Assembly (NCBI GenBank): GCA_913056235.1
Contig: CAJXMW010000002.1
Location: 372,001 to 436,000, forward strand
Direction of reading: 5' to 3'
DNA from: an uncultured Fodinibius sp.
Lineage (GTDB): Bacteria > Bacteroidota > Rhodothermia > Balneolales > Balneolaceae
Length of the DNA: 64,000 nt
A program made the position numbers and the translations under genes. Shown piece by piece: positions 36,145-45,305 of the stretch. The notes below the pieces were generated by a model. The model saw only the letters and a program-made list of their open reading frames with translations, was not told where the DNA came from and did not search any database. Each line of letters starts with the position of its first letter. The first letter of the stretch is position 1.

Positions 36145-37443
36145 ATGATTATCGTACCATTAGGAGTTGGTTCAGCAACTCCAACGGCAACACGTCACCT
36201 ATCATCGGTGGCCGTATGGAGAGAGGGAAGCGTTTATTTGTTTGACTGTGGTGAGAACGCGCAAATGCGAATGCTGCAGGGTGGACTTAAACGCTCGCAA
36301 ATAGACTGTATATTTATCTCGCACTTCGACACCGATCACTACTCAGGATTAATCGGGCTGCTGTCAACGTTACAGCTACAGCGCCGAGACCGTAAGTTAA
36401 CGCTGGTTGGTCCTGAAGGCTTGAAGGAATTTGTAGAATGGAATTTTGAGTTTGCCAACATCGACCTCAATTATCCCATTGAGTATGTGGAGGTCGAAGA
36501 AGGGATCGAAGAAAAACGTGTGGTTGATGAAGATGAGTTTTATGTAGAAGCACGCCCGTTGAACCACACAAAGTTCTGCTTGGGTTACCGGTTCCAGGAA
36601 AAAGATAAACCGGGCAAAGTGGATGCCGAGAAGGCCCAGGAGATGGGTATCAGTGAAGACTGGCAATACAAAGAACTGAAAGCCGGCAATGATGTTGAAT
36701 TGGATGACGGTACGGTTGTTAAGTCGATGGATATTGTCGGCCACCCACGTCCCGGAGACAGTTTTGCCTACATTACGGATACCAAGTATTGTCCAAACTC
36801 GGTAAAACTGGGGATGAATACGAATGTCCTTTTCCATGAAGCTACCTTCAGTGACAGCTTGTCCGAAAAAGCCGAGGAAACGGGTCATTCAACGGCCAAA
36901 GACGCTGCACGGGTAGCAAACGAAGCGAAGACCAAGCTGCTTGTTATTACCCATTTCTCAGCGCGTTATACCAATGAATATGTACTATTGCGCGAAGCCC
37001 GCGATGATTTCTTCCCTACATGGGTAGCAACGGAACTGCGACCTATTTTTACGGATCCGGCCCACGAAAAAGGCATTATCCAGCCAAAGGTCTACCTCAA
37101 AGAAATCAACCAAAATAAAGGTGGCAATGGCGGAGGTAATGACAACAACAATAATGGAGGCTCTTCCGGTAAGAAAAAGCGAGGAAGCAAAGGCAAGAAA
37201 AAACGTTTCCGCAAACGTAAGAACTATTCTGGCGATAAATCCCGGAAGAAGTACAAAAAGAGCCGAAGCAGCAGTAGCGGAAGTAGCAGCAATGACTCGA
37301 GAAAAAGGAGAAAACGCAGTAAGAAAGACGACAATAATGACTACAACAATAAAAACAAAAGCAGCGGTGGAAGTAGCGACGACCAACGTCAGCCTAAACA
37401 AATAACACCGCGAACTCCTTTTGACGATTTCGACCGGTTCTAA
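36145..37443 (+). CDS. RNase Z-like metallo-beta-lactamase protein with altered metal motif and basic tail
   Basis: The 432-residue protein has the RNase Z layout: PLGVGSATPT, FDCGENAQ, LNHTKFCLGYRF, YITDTKYCPN, ETGHSTAKDAARVA and ITHFSARY. RNase Z cuts tRNA 3' trailers in the cytoplasm. The main metal motif, normally H-x-H-x-D-H, reads HFDTDH at 60-65, so the second His is Asp62; metal binding could be changed. Residues of about 325-432 are a disordered Lys/Arg/Ser/Asn/Gly-rich tail that could bind RNA. A good Shine-Dalgarno (GAGGAG) precedes ATG 36145. The ABC half-transporters flank it on both sides. Confidence 0.86.
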   Translation: MIIVPLGVGSATPTATRHLSSVAVWREGSVYLFDCGENAQMRMLQGGLKRSQIDCIFISHFDTDHYSGLIGLLSTLQLQRRDRKLTLVGPEGLKEFVEWNFEFANIDLNYPIEYVEVEEGIEEKRVVDEDEFYVEARPLNHTKFCLGYRFQEKDKPGKVDAEKAQEMGISEDWQYKELKAGNDVELDDGTVVKSMDIVGHPRPGDSFAYITDTKYCPNSVKLGMNTNVLFHEATFSDSLSEKAEETGHSTAKDAARVANEAKTKLLVITHFSARYTNEYVLLREARDDFFPTWVATELRPIFTDPAHEKGIIQPKVYLKEINQNKGGNGGGNDNNNNGGSSGKKKRGSKGKKKRFRKRKNYSGDKSRKKYKKSRSSSSGSSSNDSRKRRKRSKKDDNNDYNNKNKSSGGSSDDQRQPKQITPRTPFDDFDRF

Positions 37444-37455
37444 AACCCTTAATGC

Positions 37456-39240
37456 GTGAGTAACTCAACAACTGATAAAGCCGTCGACTCGGATTTATTA
37501 CGGCGGCTTTATCAATTTATTAAACCCTATCGATGGTACGTCGTTTTAGGCATTGCACTAACCCTTAGTGCGGCCTTTCTGGGTACGGTACGCCCTAAAT
37601 TGACGCAAATTGCCGTTGATGAATACATCCGCAATAAAAATTTTGAGGGCCTCCTCTGGATTATCATGTTGCTTGTGGGAGCCTTGGTGGGGGAGTTTGT
37701 ACTTCTGGTTGCCAATACCTACCTAACTCGTTGGTTTGGGCAAGGCACGCTCTTCAATCTGCGGAATGCTGTATTTCAAAAAATTCAGTCGCTGCATGTT
37801 CAGTTCTTCGACAAAAATCCCATTGGCAGGTTAATTACCCGAACCACCAGCGACATTGAAGCGCTGAGCGATCTGCTGAGCGATGGGGTTGTGAATATCA
37901 TCGGGGATATGTTCCGCATATTCTTTATCCTGTATTTCATGTTCAGCATGAGCTGGGAGCTCTCGCTAGTGGCCATTTCGGTGCTGCCACTACTGTTTTA
38001 TGCTACCTTCGTGTTCAAAGCCAAGGTGCGGGATACTTTCCTGAAGGTGCGTGATCAAATTGCAAAGCTGAATTCCTTCGTGCAGGAGCATATCAATGGC
38101 ATGGCCATTGTACAGCTTTTTAATAAGGAAGACAGGCAACGCAAAAAATTTAAAGAGATCAACGCCGGTCACCGTGAGGCGTACGTGGAAACCATTTTCT
38201 ATTTCGCCATCTTTTGGCCGTTGGTAGAAATTATTGCCAGCCTGGCGATGGCGCTGGTTATCTGGTATGGCGGCGGTCGAGCGCTAATGGGTAAGGTGAC
38301 ATTCGGTATCCTTCTGGCATTTGTGCAGTATGTACGCGACTTTTTTCGCCCAATCCAGGGACTTTCGGAGAAGTTCAACACGCTGCAATCAGCTCTTGCT
38401 TCCTCGGAGCGCATTTTCAATGTGCTGGACACTGAAAATAAGGTTGCCGATCCCGAAAATGCTGAAACGATTTCCGAACCGCGCGGAGAGATAAATTTTT
38501 CGAACGTATGGTTTGGATACAACGATGAGGAGACAGTACTAAAAGATGTCTCTTTCCACGCTAAGCCCGGCGAAACGATTGCTATCGTTGGAGCTACTGG
38601 TGCAGGTAAGTCAACCATCATCAACCTACTGATGCGGTTTTATGACATTAATGAAGGTTCGATTAAACTAGATGGCAAGGATATCCGGAATTTAAAACTG
38701 GATGAACTACGCTCGAACTTTGCGCTTGTGTTACAGGATAACGCTCTTTTTTCCGGTACTATCATGGAAAATATCACGTTGGGAAATCCTGAGATTTCTG
38801 AGGATGAAGTTATCAAAACGGCGCATAAAGTGGGGGCAGATCAATTTATCAACAAGTTGCCCAACGGGTTTTACTATGAGTTGAGCGAGCGCGGCCAATC
38901 GATCTCCATGGGACAGCGCCAGCTTATTTGCTTTATCCGTGCTATGGTATACAACCCAAATATTCTAATTCTGGATGAGGCAACCTCCAGCGTGGATTCT
39001 GAAACCGAGGACACCGTCAACAAGGCCTGTGAGAAACTGATGGAGAGTCGTACCTCAATCGTGATTGCGCACCGGCTGTCTACCATTCAGGGAGCTGACC
39101 GGATTCTTGTGATGCATAAGGGAGAGATCAGGGAAACCGGAACTCACCAGCAGCTTCTGGAGAAGGAGGAAGGTATCTATCGCAAGCTGTATGAGTTGCA
39201 GTATAAAGATGAAGTGTTGCCCGCCTCGAAGTCGGCTTAG
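37456..39240 (+). CDS. ABC exporter half-transporter 2 (degenerate signature)
   Basis: The 594-residue half-transporter has six membrane helices and a nucleotide-binding domain. Walker A is GATGAGKSTI and Walker B ILILDEATSSVD is canonical with Glu, but the signature reads ISMGQ instead of LSGGQ. This is the complement of half-transporter 1, whose Walker B is degenerate and signature normal. Together they predict a heterodimer with one consensus and one degenerate ATP site, as in TM287/288. The start is GTG at 37456, 13 bases after the RNase Z-like gene. The substrate is unknown. Confidence 0.92.
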   Translation: MSNSTTDKAVDSDLLRRLYQFIKPYRWYVVLGIALTLSAAFLGTVRPKLTQIAVDEYIRNKNFEGLLWIIMLLVGALVGEFVLLVANTYLTRWFGQGTLFNLRNAVFQKIQSLHVQFFDKNPIGRLITRTTSDIEALSDLLSDGVVNIIGDMFRIFFILYFMFSMSWELSLVAISVLPLLFYATFVFKAKVRDTFLKVRDQIAKLNSFVQEHINGMAIVQLFNKEDRQRKKFKEINAGHREAYVETIFYFAIFWPLVEIIASLAMALVIWYGGGRALMGKVTFGILLAFVQYVRDFFRPIQGLSEKFNTLQSALASSERIFNVLDTENKVADPENAETISEPRGEINFSNVWFGYNDEETVLKDVSFHAKPGETIAIVGATGAGKSTIINLLMRFYDINEGSIKLDGKDIRNLKLDELRSNFALVLQDNALFSGTIMENITLGNPEISEDEVIKTAHKVGADQFINKLPNGFYYELSERGQSISMGQRQLICFIRAMVYNPNILILDEATSSVDSETEDTVNKACEKLMESRTSIVIAHRLSTIQGADRILVMHKGEIRETGTHQQLLEKEEGIYRKLYELQYKDEVLPASKSA

Positions 39241-39336
39241 ACTTCTGTGATCCCAATGCATAATTGCTCAGCAATGAGTTACTGAGCTAAGTAGTATAAG
39301 CTGACTGAAGGAGAGTAAATCTAACCTTGTCAGCAG

Positions 39337-40503
39337 TTATATCGATTCAAGCACAGTAACTAACTCTTCAATCTCTTGTTCGGTGTTGTAGTAATGCACC
39401 GATGCCCGAACAACCTGTTCAAGGTTACGATCCTGCATATCCAGTAACGTGCTGCTTTTTGCTGAGGTGTTAACGTTTATATCCTGCTCGGACAGGTGTT
39501 GTTGGATGTCAACCGGCGACAGCGATGTATGTGTGAAAGTCACAATGCCACATTGTGTACTTCCAATATCATGGACAGTGATATTGGGAAGGGTATTGAG
39601 CTTCACGCGCAAAGTATCGGCCAGTTCCGTAACTCGATTCCAAATATTGTTAATTCCCAGTTGACTGGCATATTCTACCGCTTGTTTTAGTCCCAAGACA
39701 CCCGCATAGTTGGTTTCCCAGTTTTCAAACTGACGCGCATCATTTCGGATTTTATATTCGTCTTCGGCAATCCACTCAGCGGCATGTAAATCCAAAAAGG
39801 GAGGGGATAGCTTAGGAAGTGCGTCACTATCTACGTAAAGGAAGCCAGTACCACGTGGTCCCCGCAGGTATTTACGACTTGTAGCCGAGAGCATGTCACA
39901 GCTAATTTTCTGCACGTCAACAGGATAGTGTCCCACCGACTGACAAGCATCAACCAGGTACAGACAATTATATTTATCAGCTATCTCACCAATTGCTTCA
40001 ACCGGATTAACGAGTCCGCTGTTGGTTGGTATGTGCGTGATACTGATCAGTTTTACGTTTTTATCCATCATCTTTTCCAGAGCAGCCACCGAAACCTGAC
40101 CGTGTTCATCATTGGGAATGACCTCGACCTGCAGATCGATTTTCTCTTTTATCTTCAAATAGTTGATATAATTGCTGGCGTATTCTGCCTTGGAGGTGAG
40201 AATGCGATCGCCCTCCTGAAAATTGACAGCAAAAAAAGCCATATTCCAGGCTGCCGTTGCATTCTCAAGAATGGCTATTTCATCGGCGTCGGCATTAATG
40301 AAGTTGGCTATGGTGGGATATACTTTTTCTAATTCATTGCTCCGCTTTCGGGCTGTTTCATATCCGCCATAAGAAGTTTCTTCCTGGAGGTAGTTTATTA
40401 TCGCATCCGAGACGGGTTCTGGCATCAGCGACGCCCCGGCATTGTTGAAGTGGATTACATTCTTTGTCCCCGGAGTTTCTGCACGAATTTGGTCAATATT
40501 CAT
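39337..40503 (-). CDS. Class V aminotransferase (cysteine desulfurase-like)
   Basis: The 388-residue PLP enzyme has the class V pattern: VIHFNNAGASLMPEPV at the start, ITHIPTNSGLVNPVEAIG, LVDACQSVGHYPVDV with the PLP-interacting Asp, and SATSRKYLRGPRGTGFLY with the Schiff-base lysine. No conserved cysteine loop of IscS/SufS type was recognised, so it may act on a non-cysteine substrate. It lies alone on the minus strand, convergent with ABC half-transporter 2. Confidence 0.86.
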   Translation of the reverse strand: MNIDQIRAETPGTKNVIHFNNAGASLMPEPVSDAIINYLQEETSYGGYETARKRSNELEKVYPTIANFINADADEIAILENATAAWNMAFFAVNFQEGDRILTSKAEYASNYINYLKIKEKIDLQVEVIPNDEHGQVSVAALEKMMDKNVKLISITHIPTNSGLVNPVEAIGEIADKYNCLYLVDACQSVGHYPVDVQKISCDMLSATSRKYLRGPRGTGFLYVDSDALPKLSPPFLDLHAAEWIAEDEYKIRNDARQFENWETNYAGVLGLKQAVEYASQLGINNIWNRVTELADTLRVKLNTLPNITVHDIGSTQCGIVTFTHTSLSPVDIQQHLSEQDINVNTSAKSSTLLDMQDRNLEQVVRASVHYYNTEQEIEELVTVLESI

Positions 40504-40619
40504 AAAGTTATCTTTGATTTGGAGGATTTCTGACGTGAGTCATTAAAATAATAGCATTGGTCACAATCAATGCTTTGTAGTATGCCTAGTAGAATAGGTG
40601 CCTAACCAATGGGAAATCA

Positions 40620-40925
40620 ATGCGCACTTTTCGAACAATCATTGTAGATGAAGATTCTTCAGCACGGAAAAGAATTGTTGAAGTCCTACAGGAATGGAGC
40701 GAAATTGAGATAATCGGAGAGTTCAATAATGGGGAAGAAGCGACCAAAGTTATCAATACAGACAAGCCAGATCTGGTATTCATGGAGATTGAGATGCCGG
40801 ATTTGAATGGTCTTTAAGTTATTGAAAATATTGATGAGGAACATAACCCACTGGTTATCTTCGTCTCTTCATATCAAGATTTCGCTGTGCAGGCATTTGA
40901 GCTCGAAGTGCTTAAGAATTTTTAG
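40620..40925 (+). pseudogene. Decayed LytTR-type response regulator
   Basis: The receiver part reads MRTFRTIIVDEDSSARKRIV and the phospho-acceptor position is Glu (LVFMEIEMPDLNGL), then a TAA stop interrupts at 40815-40817. The same frame continues with VIENIDEEHNPLVIFVSSYQ and AFELEVLKNF to a TAG at 40923-40925. In LytTR regulators this region reads AFEVxALDYLLKPF. So the gene has a nonsense codon, lacks the DNA-binding domain and is no longer functional. Confidence 0.8.
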
Positions 40926-40948
40926 CAACAAACGAACTCTAATAAAAA

Positions 40949-40977
40949 AGCCCGATCGATTGACCGGGCTTTGTTTT
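40949..40977. terminator. Bidirectional rho-independent terminator
   Basis: AAGCCCGATC pairs with GACCGGGCTT around a short loop, with one mismatch, flanked by A-rich and T-rich tracts. It can end the minus-strand TPR gene (stop at 41001) and the dead response regulator. Confidence 0.8.
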
Positions 40978-41000
40978 TTAAAAGGTTGGGGAATTTGCGG

Positions 41001-42476
41001 TTATTCTACAACCATTTCCATTTCTGATGCAGTTCTGGCCTTATTGCGAACCAGGGCGTATTCAATCGAACTTTCGTTCCACTGGGCAACCTTGGAAAAG
41101 AGCTTGTGAGCTTCCTCGTTCATATCCGCTTTTTGATAGCTCATGGCCAGATAGTATTGAGTATAGGGGCTGTTTTTATCACCCTGCTCGAGTTCTCGAA
41201 CAGCATTGGCATAATCTCCTTTTTCCAGCGCAACAATTCCGGCAACCATGTGATAATTCTGCATCTCGTTTGGATTCATGCTCTCTTCGGCCCACGCGCG
41301 CAGCTTGTCTGCTTTTTCTGTAGCTTTATCAAAGTTGCCCTTTCTGGCGGCTTTGATTGCATGGTTTTTTGTCGCCATTAGTTTGAGATTGTGCTGCCGG
41401 TTCTCGGTTAGCGTATTAGTATTTTTCATGATCTCATCGCATGCCGTAAGTGCCTGGTCGGCTTTATCAAAACGTTCCTGCTCAATATCCATGAGTGCTC
41501 TTATTTGATATAGGGTGGCGGCATTTTCGGGCAGTGACGCCTGTTCTGCCAACTCAATAGCGGCCATATTTTCGGCTGAGGCTTTTTGGTAGTTATTTTC
41601 ATACAGATACGAATTTGCCAGTCCCTGATGCAGGAAAATTTTATTGGTTTCTGAAGGGGCAATATCCATCGCCGCACGGTAAGCTTGTCGCCCATCTTCA
41701 TATTGGCCTTTAAAAATAAGATTATCCCCAATCTTTTGCTGTGAGAAGTAGAAGTTGGGGTTCAGCTCCAGGGCCTTTTCATAATGTGTAATGGCCAGAT
41801 CGTGGCTACCTATTTTAGTGTACAGATCGGCAATTGAATCATGCGGATTCGCCTCATCAGGAAGTAATCTTATATAATTCTTGAAAGCCTCTTCAGCCAA
41901 GGCATATTTTTCATCATCCCGATAGAGGTACCCCAGGTTGTTGTAGGGAGGTTCAAAGTCGGAGTCGATTTGTGTGGCTTTCTTATATGCCTGCTCGGCC
42001 TTTTTATTTTTATCGATTCCCTGGTAAGCGATGCCCAACATGTGGTGCAGGCGTTTGTCTTCGGGGTACTCCTGCAGGGCTTCCTTGAGGTATTCTATCG
42101 CCTCGGTGGGTTTGTTATCTGCATTGGCTTTGACCGATTCTATAAATAAACGTTCGCCGTCCGACACCTCGCTCTTCGTACTTGTAGCTTTTGATAAGTG
42201 ACGAATATAATCACTATCGGTGGTTGAAGAGAGGGCACGGTAAACATTGGCCAACGCAAATTGCGGATCTTTTTGTAGCGCTTCATCAAAAACGCTGCGG
42301 GCTTCGTCTAAACGTATATTGTCGAACAAATTCCGTCCTTCTACAAATAGTGTTTTTGCTTCCTCACTTTGTGTGGTGATAGGAATATCCTGAGCATAAA
42401 GTGGGGTCGTTATCCCAAACACAACGCATACTATGAGGGATTTTTGTAGCAAGTAATACAAACGACGTGTATTCAT
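41001..42476 (-). CDS. Exported tetratricopeptide-repeat protein
   Basis: The 491-residue protein has a signal peptide (CVVFGITTPLYAQD) and TPR units through most of its length: DEALQKDPQFALANVYRAL, AIEYLKEALQEYPEDKRLHH, AEQAYKKATQIDSDFEPPYN, AITHYEKALELNPNF and others. TPR proteins scaffold complexes; the partner is unknown. It is transcribed alone, and the terminator at 40949-40977 serves it. Confidence 0.9.
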   Translation of the reverse strand: MNTRRLYYLLQKSLIVCVVFGITTPLYAQDIPITTQSEEAKTLFVEGRNLFDNIRLDEARSVFDEALQKDPQFALANVYRALSSTTDSDYIRHLSKATSTKSEVSDGERLFIESVKANADNKPTEAIEYLKEALQEYPEDKRLHHMLGIAYQGIDKNKKAEQAYKKATQIDSDFEPPYNNLGYLYRDDEKYALAEEAFKNYIRLLPDEANPHDSIADLYTKIGSHDLAITHYEKALELNPNFYFSQQKIGDNLIFKGQYEDGRQAYRAAMDIAPSETNKIFLHQGLANSYLYENNYQKASAENMAAIELAEQASLPENAATLYQIRALMDIEQERFDKADQALTACDEIMKNTNTLTENRQHNLKLMATKNHAIKAARKGNFDKATEKADKLRAWAEESMNPNEMQNYHMVAGIVALEKGDYANAVRELEQGDKNSPYTQYYLAMSYQKADMNEEAHKLFSKVAQWNESSIEYALVRNKARTASEMEMVVE

Positions 42477-42814
42477 GGTTTCTCCATATTAATTGATTGC
42501 TGTTTTGCTGCACATTTTTGCCAGCAGTTGATATAGACGTTAACTCCACAAAAGATAATAGGTTTCCACAAATTTAATATAAACAGGAACTTAACCTATG
42601 TATTTTGAGTTATAATCGCAGTTTGGGTCAATAAAACGCTGCGTAGAGCTACTGGTACTATTCAGCGTATTAAAATCCATTTAATTAGTAAATATTAAAC
42701 GACTCGAAGTGTACCATTGCTTACTTTAATTCAACATAAATCTGTCAGAAGTCTGGCTTAGCGATCAGCACAACCGAGTTTTTCTACTTGATTGTACTAT
42801 ATAAAATATAGAGA
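42477..42814. other. Non-coding stretch, nothing recognised
   Basis: This is AT-rich intergenic DNA between two divergent genes. It should hold the promoters of both; no clear promoter boxes, repeats or RNA genes were recognised. Confidence 0.6.
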
Positions 42815-43195
42815 ATGCAAGATCACGAAATATATATTATCGACGATTCTCAAGTACAGCTTATCCTGCTTGAAAAAGTATTGATGAATCAAGGTTTTTC
42901 GATCCAATCGTTTACCGAGGGCTGGAAGCTTATAGAAGCCATGGAGCGTAGCAAACCCAGTTTGATCATATCAGATATTGATATGCCTATTCTTGACGGT
43001 TTTGAACTCTTGCAGGAAATTAAAATCCGGTTTGATTACAACCGGGTCCCCTTCTTTTTTATGTCATCGAAAAGTGATCCGTCAACCGAAAAACGGGCAC
43101 GCTTAGAGGGTGCTCATGCGTTGATCCAAAAGCCATTCCAGTATTCAAGTTTGTTTGCAGCGATCAATGAAATGCTGGGTTTGGCAAAGGTATAA
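42815..43195 (+). CDS. Stand-alone response regulator receiver (CheY-like)
   Basis: The 126-residue protein is a receiver domain with no output domain: EIYIIDDSQVQLILL (acidic pair), LIISDIDMPILDGFELL (phospho-acceptor Asp), FFFMSSKSDP (switch Thr/Ser) and ALIQKPF (Lys). It probably passes a phosphate or binds a partner protein. No kinase gene is near; the Hpt protein at 63405 is too distant to infer a pair. Confidence 0.92.
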   Translation: MQDHEIYIIDDSQVQLILLEKVLMNQGFSIQSFTEGWKLIEAMERSKPSLIISDIDMPILDGFELLQEIKIRFDYNRVPFFFMSSKSDPSTEKRARLEGAHALIQKPFQYSSLFAAINEMLGLAKV

Positions 43196-43422
43196 CTACA
43201 CATATCTTATAGCTACTGTAAATATTCGAAAAGTTGGTTGTGTTAGTAAGGTCCAAATATGGGCTATCAACGCTTACCAATAGTATCTCCCTTAATAGTT
43301 GGCATTGGTCCTTTCGCTCGCCTTAGGGCCAATCGATAGTTTCCACGTGGCCGATGTTGTTTCTACTCGCAAGTTTATTTATATAGCAGGCACATTTTCT
43401 TCAATGCAAATAATCTGTTCAT

Positions 43423-43911
43423 ATGGACCAATCATATTCTTTTTGGGAAACGGTGATTTGTGGTTTCATTGCCACATTCGCCATGTCGATGGTTTCTTTT
43501 CTGTTGGGAAGCATTGGGCTTCCCGTTATTGATGTCGGATATATTCTTAAGGAAATATTTAATCATGTTCATGAGCACCAGCTATATACCATTGTCTGGG
43601 GAAATGCCGCCTATTACCTCGGAGGAATTTTATTAGCACTGTTGTGGGTTGTTTTTCTCCAGTTCCGCATGCCAGGCAACTGGTTCGTTAAGGGAGTTAT
43701 CTATGGTATCATCATTTCTGTTGTCGCTGGGCTGATTATTTCTCCCATTGTGTCGATGGCTGGTGGTGAATCATTCGGCATCTTTTATAGTGGCACGTGG
43801 TACCCCGTGCTTATCACACTCGGGGGGTTGATCATGCATTTGGCTTATGGTATTTCTTTGCTCCTATGTTTAGAATACGCCGAGGTGTTCCGCGCAAAGC
43901 AATCGGTGTAA
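43423..43911 (+). CDS. Uncharacterised small membrane protein
   Basis: The 162-residue protein has four hydrophobic helices (near 10-30, 58-82, 93-113 and 135-155) and a His/Glu-rich loop HVHEHQ. I do not recognise the family. ATG at 43423 begins the first hydrophobic block directly; it is intact and well formed. It marks the edge of the decayed region that follows. Confidence 0.65.
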   Translation: MDQSYSFWETVICGFIATFAMSMVSFLLGSIGLPVIDVGYILKEIFNHVHEHQLYTIVWGNAAYYLGGILLALLWVVFLQFRMPGNWFVKGVIYGIIISVVAGLIISPIVSMAGGESFGIFYSGTWYPVLITLGGLIMHLAYGISLLLCLEYAEVFRAKQSV

Positions 43912-43993
43912 GCCAACGTTTATTATTGAAGCGGCCGTGACTTAGTTGCTATAGCGTTCAATATAAACGCTCACACGCTGCACGAAAAAAGTC

Positions 43994-44168
43994 GTAGGCT
44001 GGATGGGTGACCCATGAAAGTCGACATACACACGTCGATGCTTGGCCACAGCTGCCAACGGATGTACCGAGAGCGGGGAAAGATATGATAGCATTCGTTG
44101 TTATGTTAGTGATGTGACCTGCCAGGTCCGGAGCAGCATATAATGGACGGGGTAGTCATTCAGCCTAC
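43994..44168 (+). ncRNA. Candidate structured RNA, four hairpins closed by a long-range stem
   Basis: GTAGGCTGGAT (43994-44004) pairs with ATTCAGCCTAC (44158-44168), 11 pairs with one G-U, enclosing about 150 bases. Inside are short hairpins: ATGGG-TGA-CCCAT (44003-44015, competing with the inner end of the closing stem), TCGAC/GTCGA (44021-44038), TTGGC/GCCAA (44042-44058) and GACCT-GCC-AGGTC (44116-44128). All frames are interrupted by stops. The multi-stem plan is that of an ordered RNA, possibly part of a group II intron or another mobile-element RNA; neither a reverse transcriptase nor an intron domain V is present. The strand is not proven. Confidence 0.45.
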
Positions 44169-44194
44169 AACATTGTGATCAGCTAGCCAACGTC

Positions 44195-44644
44195 ATGGAA
44201 AAGAAGGGCATTAAAAGAAAAGTCATATCCGCCTACAAGGATGCTAAACGGTATCCGGACTTCATGCCCGATTCAAGGCAAATTTGCAAGACGTCATTGA
44301 TTCTGAAGTCCCGGAGCAGGATTCTTCGAGCAGCATACCCTGAACCAGGACATCAACCTGGAAGGAAGAAGCCTACGAATAAAGTGCACTACTATTTTAC
44401 GCAAAAGAGCAACGACGTATTTGGGTTTGCGGGGCTATATGACCAATGGGAGGATATCGAATCAGGGCAAACCGTAGGCACGTTTTCGATTATCACAACC
44501 GAAGCTAATCCCTTGCTTGCCAATATCCACAACCAGAAAGAGCGCATGCCGACAATCCTGCGCCAGGAGGATTACGATTTCTGGTTACTTCCCCTAATTT
44601 TGAGTCATTATGAAAATCACAGCTTTTACGGAGCAATCTCTTGA
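44195..44644 (+). pseudogene. Fragment of an HMCES/YedK (SOS-associated peptidase, SRAP) protein
   Basis: From about residue 62 the frame reads KVHYYFTQKSNDVFGFAGLY, then TFSIITTEANPLLANIHNQ, and RMPTILRQEDYDFWL. This is the second half of the SRAP fold, which shields abasic sites in single-stranded DNA; the histidine of the catalytic region (ANIH) remains. The catalytic Cys2 and the MCGRY start are missing, and the first 60 residues look unrelated. So this is a truncated remnant fused to foreign sequence. Confidence 0.8.
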
Positions 44645-44658
44645 TAGTTAACTCTTTA

Positions 44659-44766
44659 TTACTCGATTTGTACGTTTCCATAAATAAAAATCTCAGCTTT
44701 TTCTTCCATTAGTTCTCTAACAAATTGGTTGAAATAAAAGAGGTCTGGCTTCTGATCTTCAGACAT
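44659..44766 (-). CDS. Possible small protein of 35 residues
   Basis: A short open frame on the minus strand starts with MSEDQKPDLFYFNQFVRELM and ends with FIYGNVQIE. Its codon use is protein-like and it begins with an ATG, but it is short and lies in a decayed region. It may be a real small gene or the start of a lost one. The rest of 44767-45036 shows no gene. Confidence 0.25.
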   Translation of the reverse strand: MSEDQKPDLFYFNQFVRELMEEKAEIFIYGNVQIE

Positions 44767-45036
44767 AATTAATTTTTTGTGATTCGAAAATGTTGCCCTT
44801 AATGATATAAAAAAAGACAAAATACGTTGTAGAAGTAATTCTTAATGTCTTATATTAGCATCTGCTAAAAACAGATAACAATAATCATTGCTGAGAGGTC
44901 AATATCGGTCTTTTTTAGACACTATATAGACACCCGATTTGAAGACTTTTTTGAAAAAAAAACTACGATATGAGTGAAAAGCTAGTGTTAGTGATAATTA
45001 CTCTAACATACTGTTGTTCAACAGCTTAGCATAAAT

Positions 45037-45121
45037 GCCCGAGTGGCGGAATTGGTAGACGCGCCGGATTCAAAATCCGGTGGCCATTGCGGTCGTGTCG
45101 GTTCGAGTCCGACCTCGGGTA
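45037..45121 (+). tRNA. tRNA-Leu (anticodon CAA)
   Basis: Acceptor GCCCGAG (45037-45043) pairs with CTCGGGT (45114-45120) with a closing G-U. The anticodon arm CCGGA-TTCAAAA-TCCGG gives CAA, a long variable arm follows, and the T-arm has GGTTCGAGTCC. CCA is not encoded. Decayed genes flank both sides, consistent with use as an integration site. Confidence 0.97.
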
Positions 45122-45305
45122 CTTTATAAACCGTTGTTTCCCATATATTTACGCCAAAAGTTATATTTTTATACCTTCCTTAATTTTTGGCACTTTCTTT
45201 AAAAATTATCTCGGGACAACATATATTTTAGCTCTCCTAGTATATTTATCTATTTTTTAATTCTTAATCTAAAAAAGCAGGACCGTGAGGCTCTGCATTA
45301 TATCC

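Noticed and set aside
43912-44194. Intact group II intron or retron
   Set aside because: There is no reverse transcriptase gene, no recognisable domain V and no retron-type repeat arms; only a candidate RNA fold was kept.
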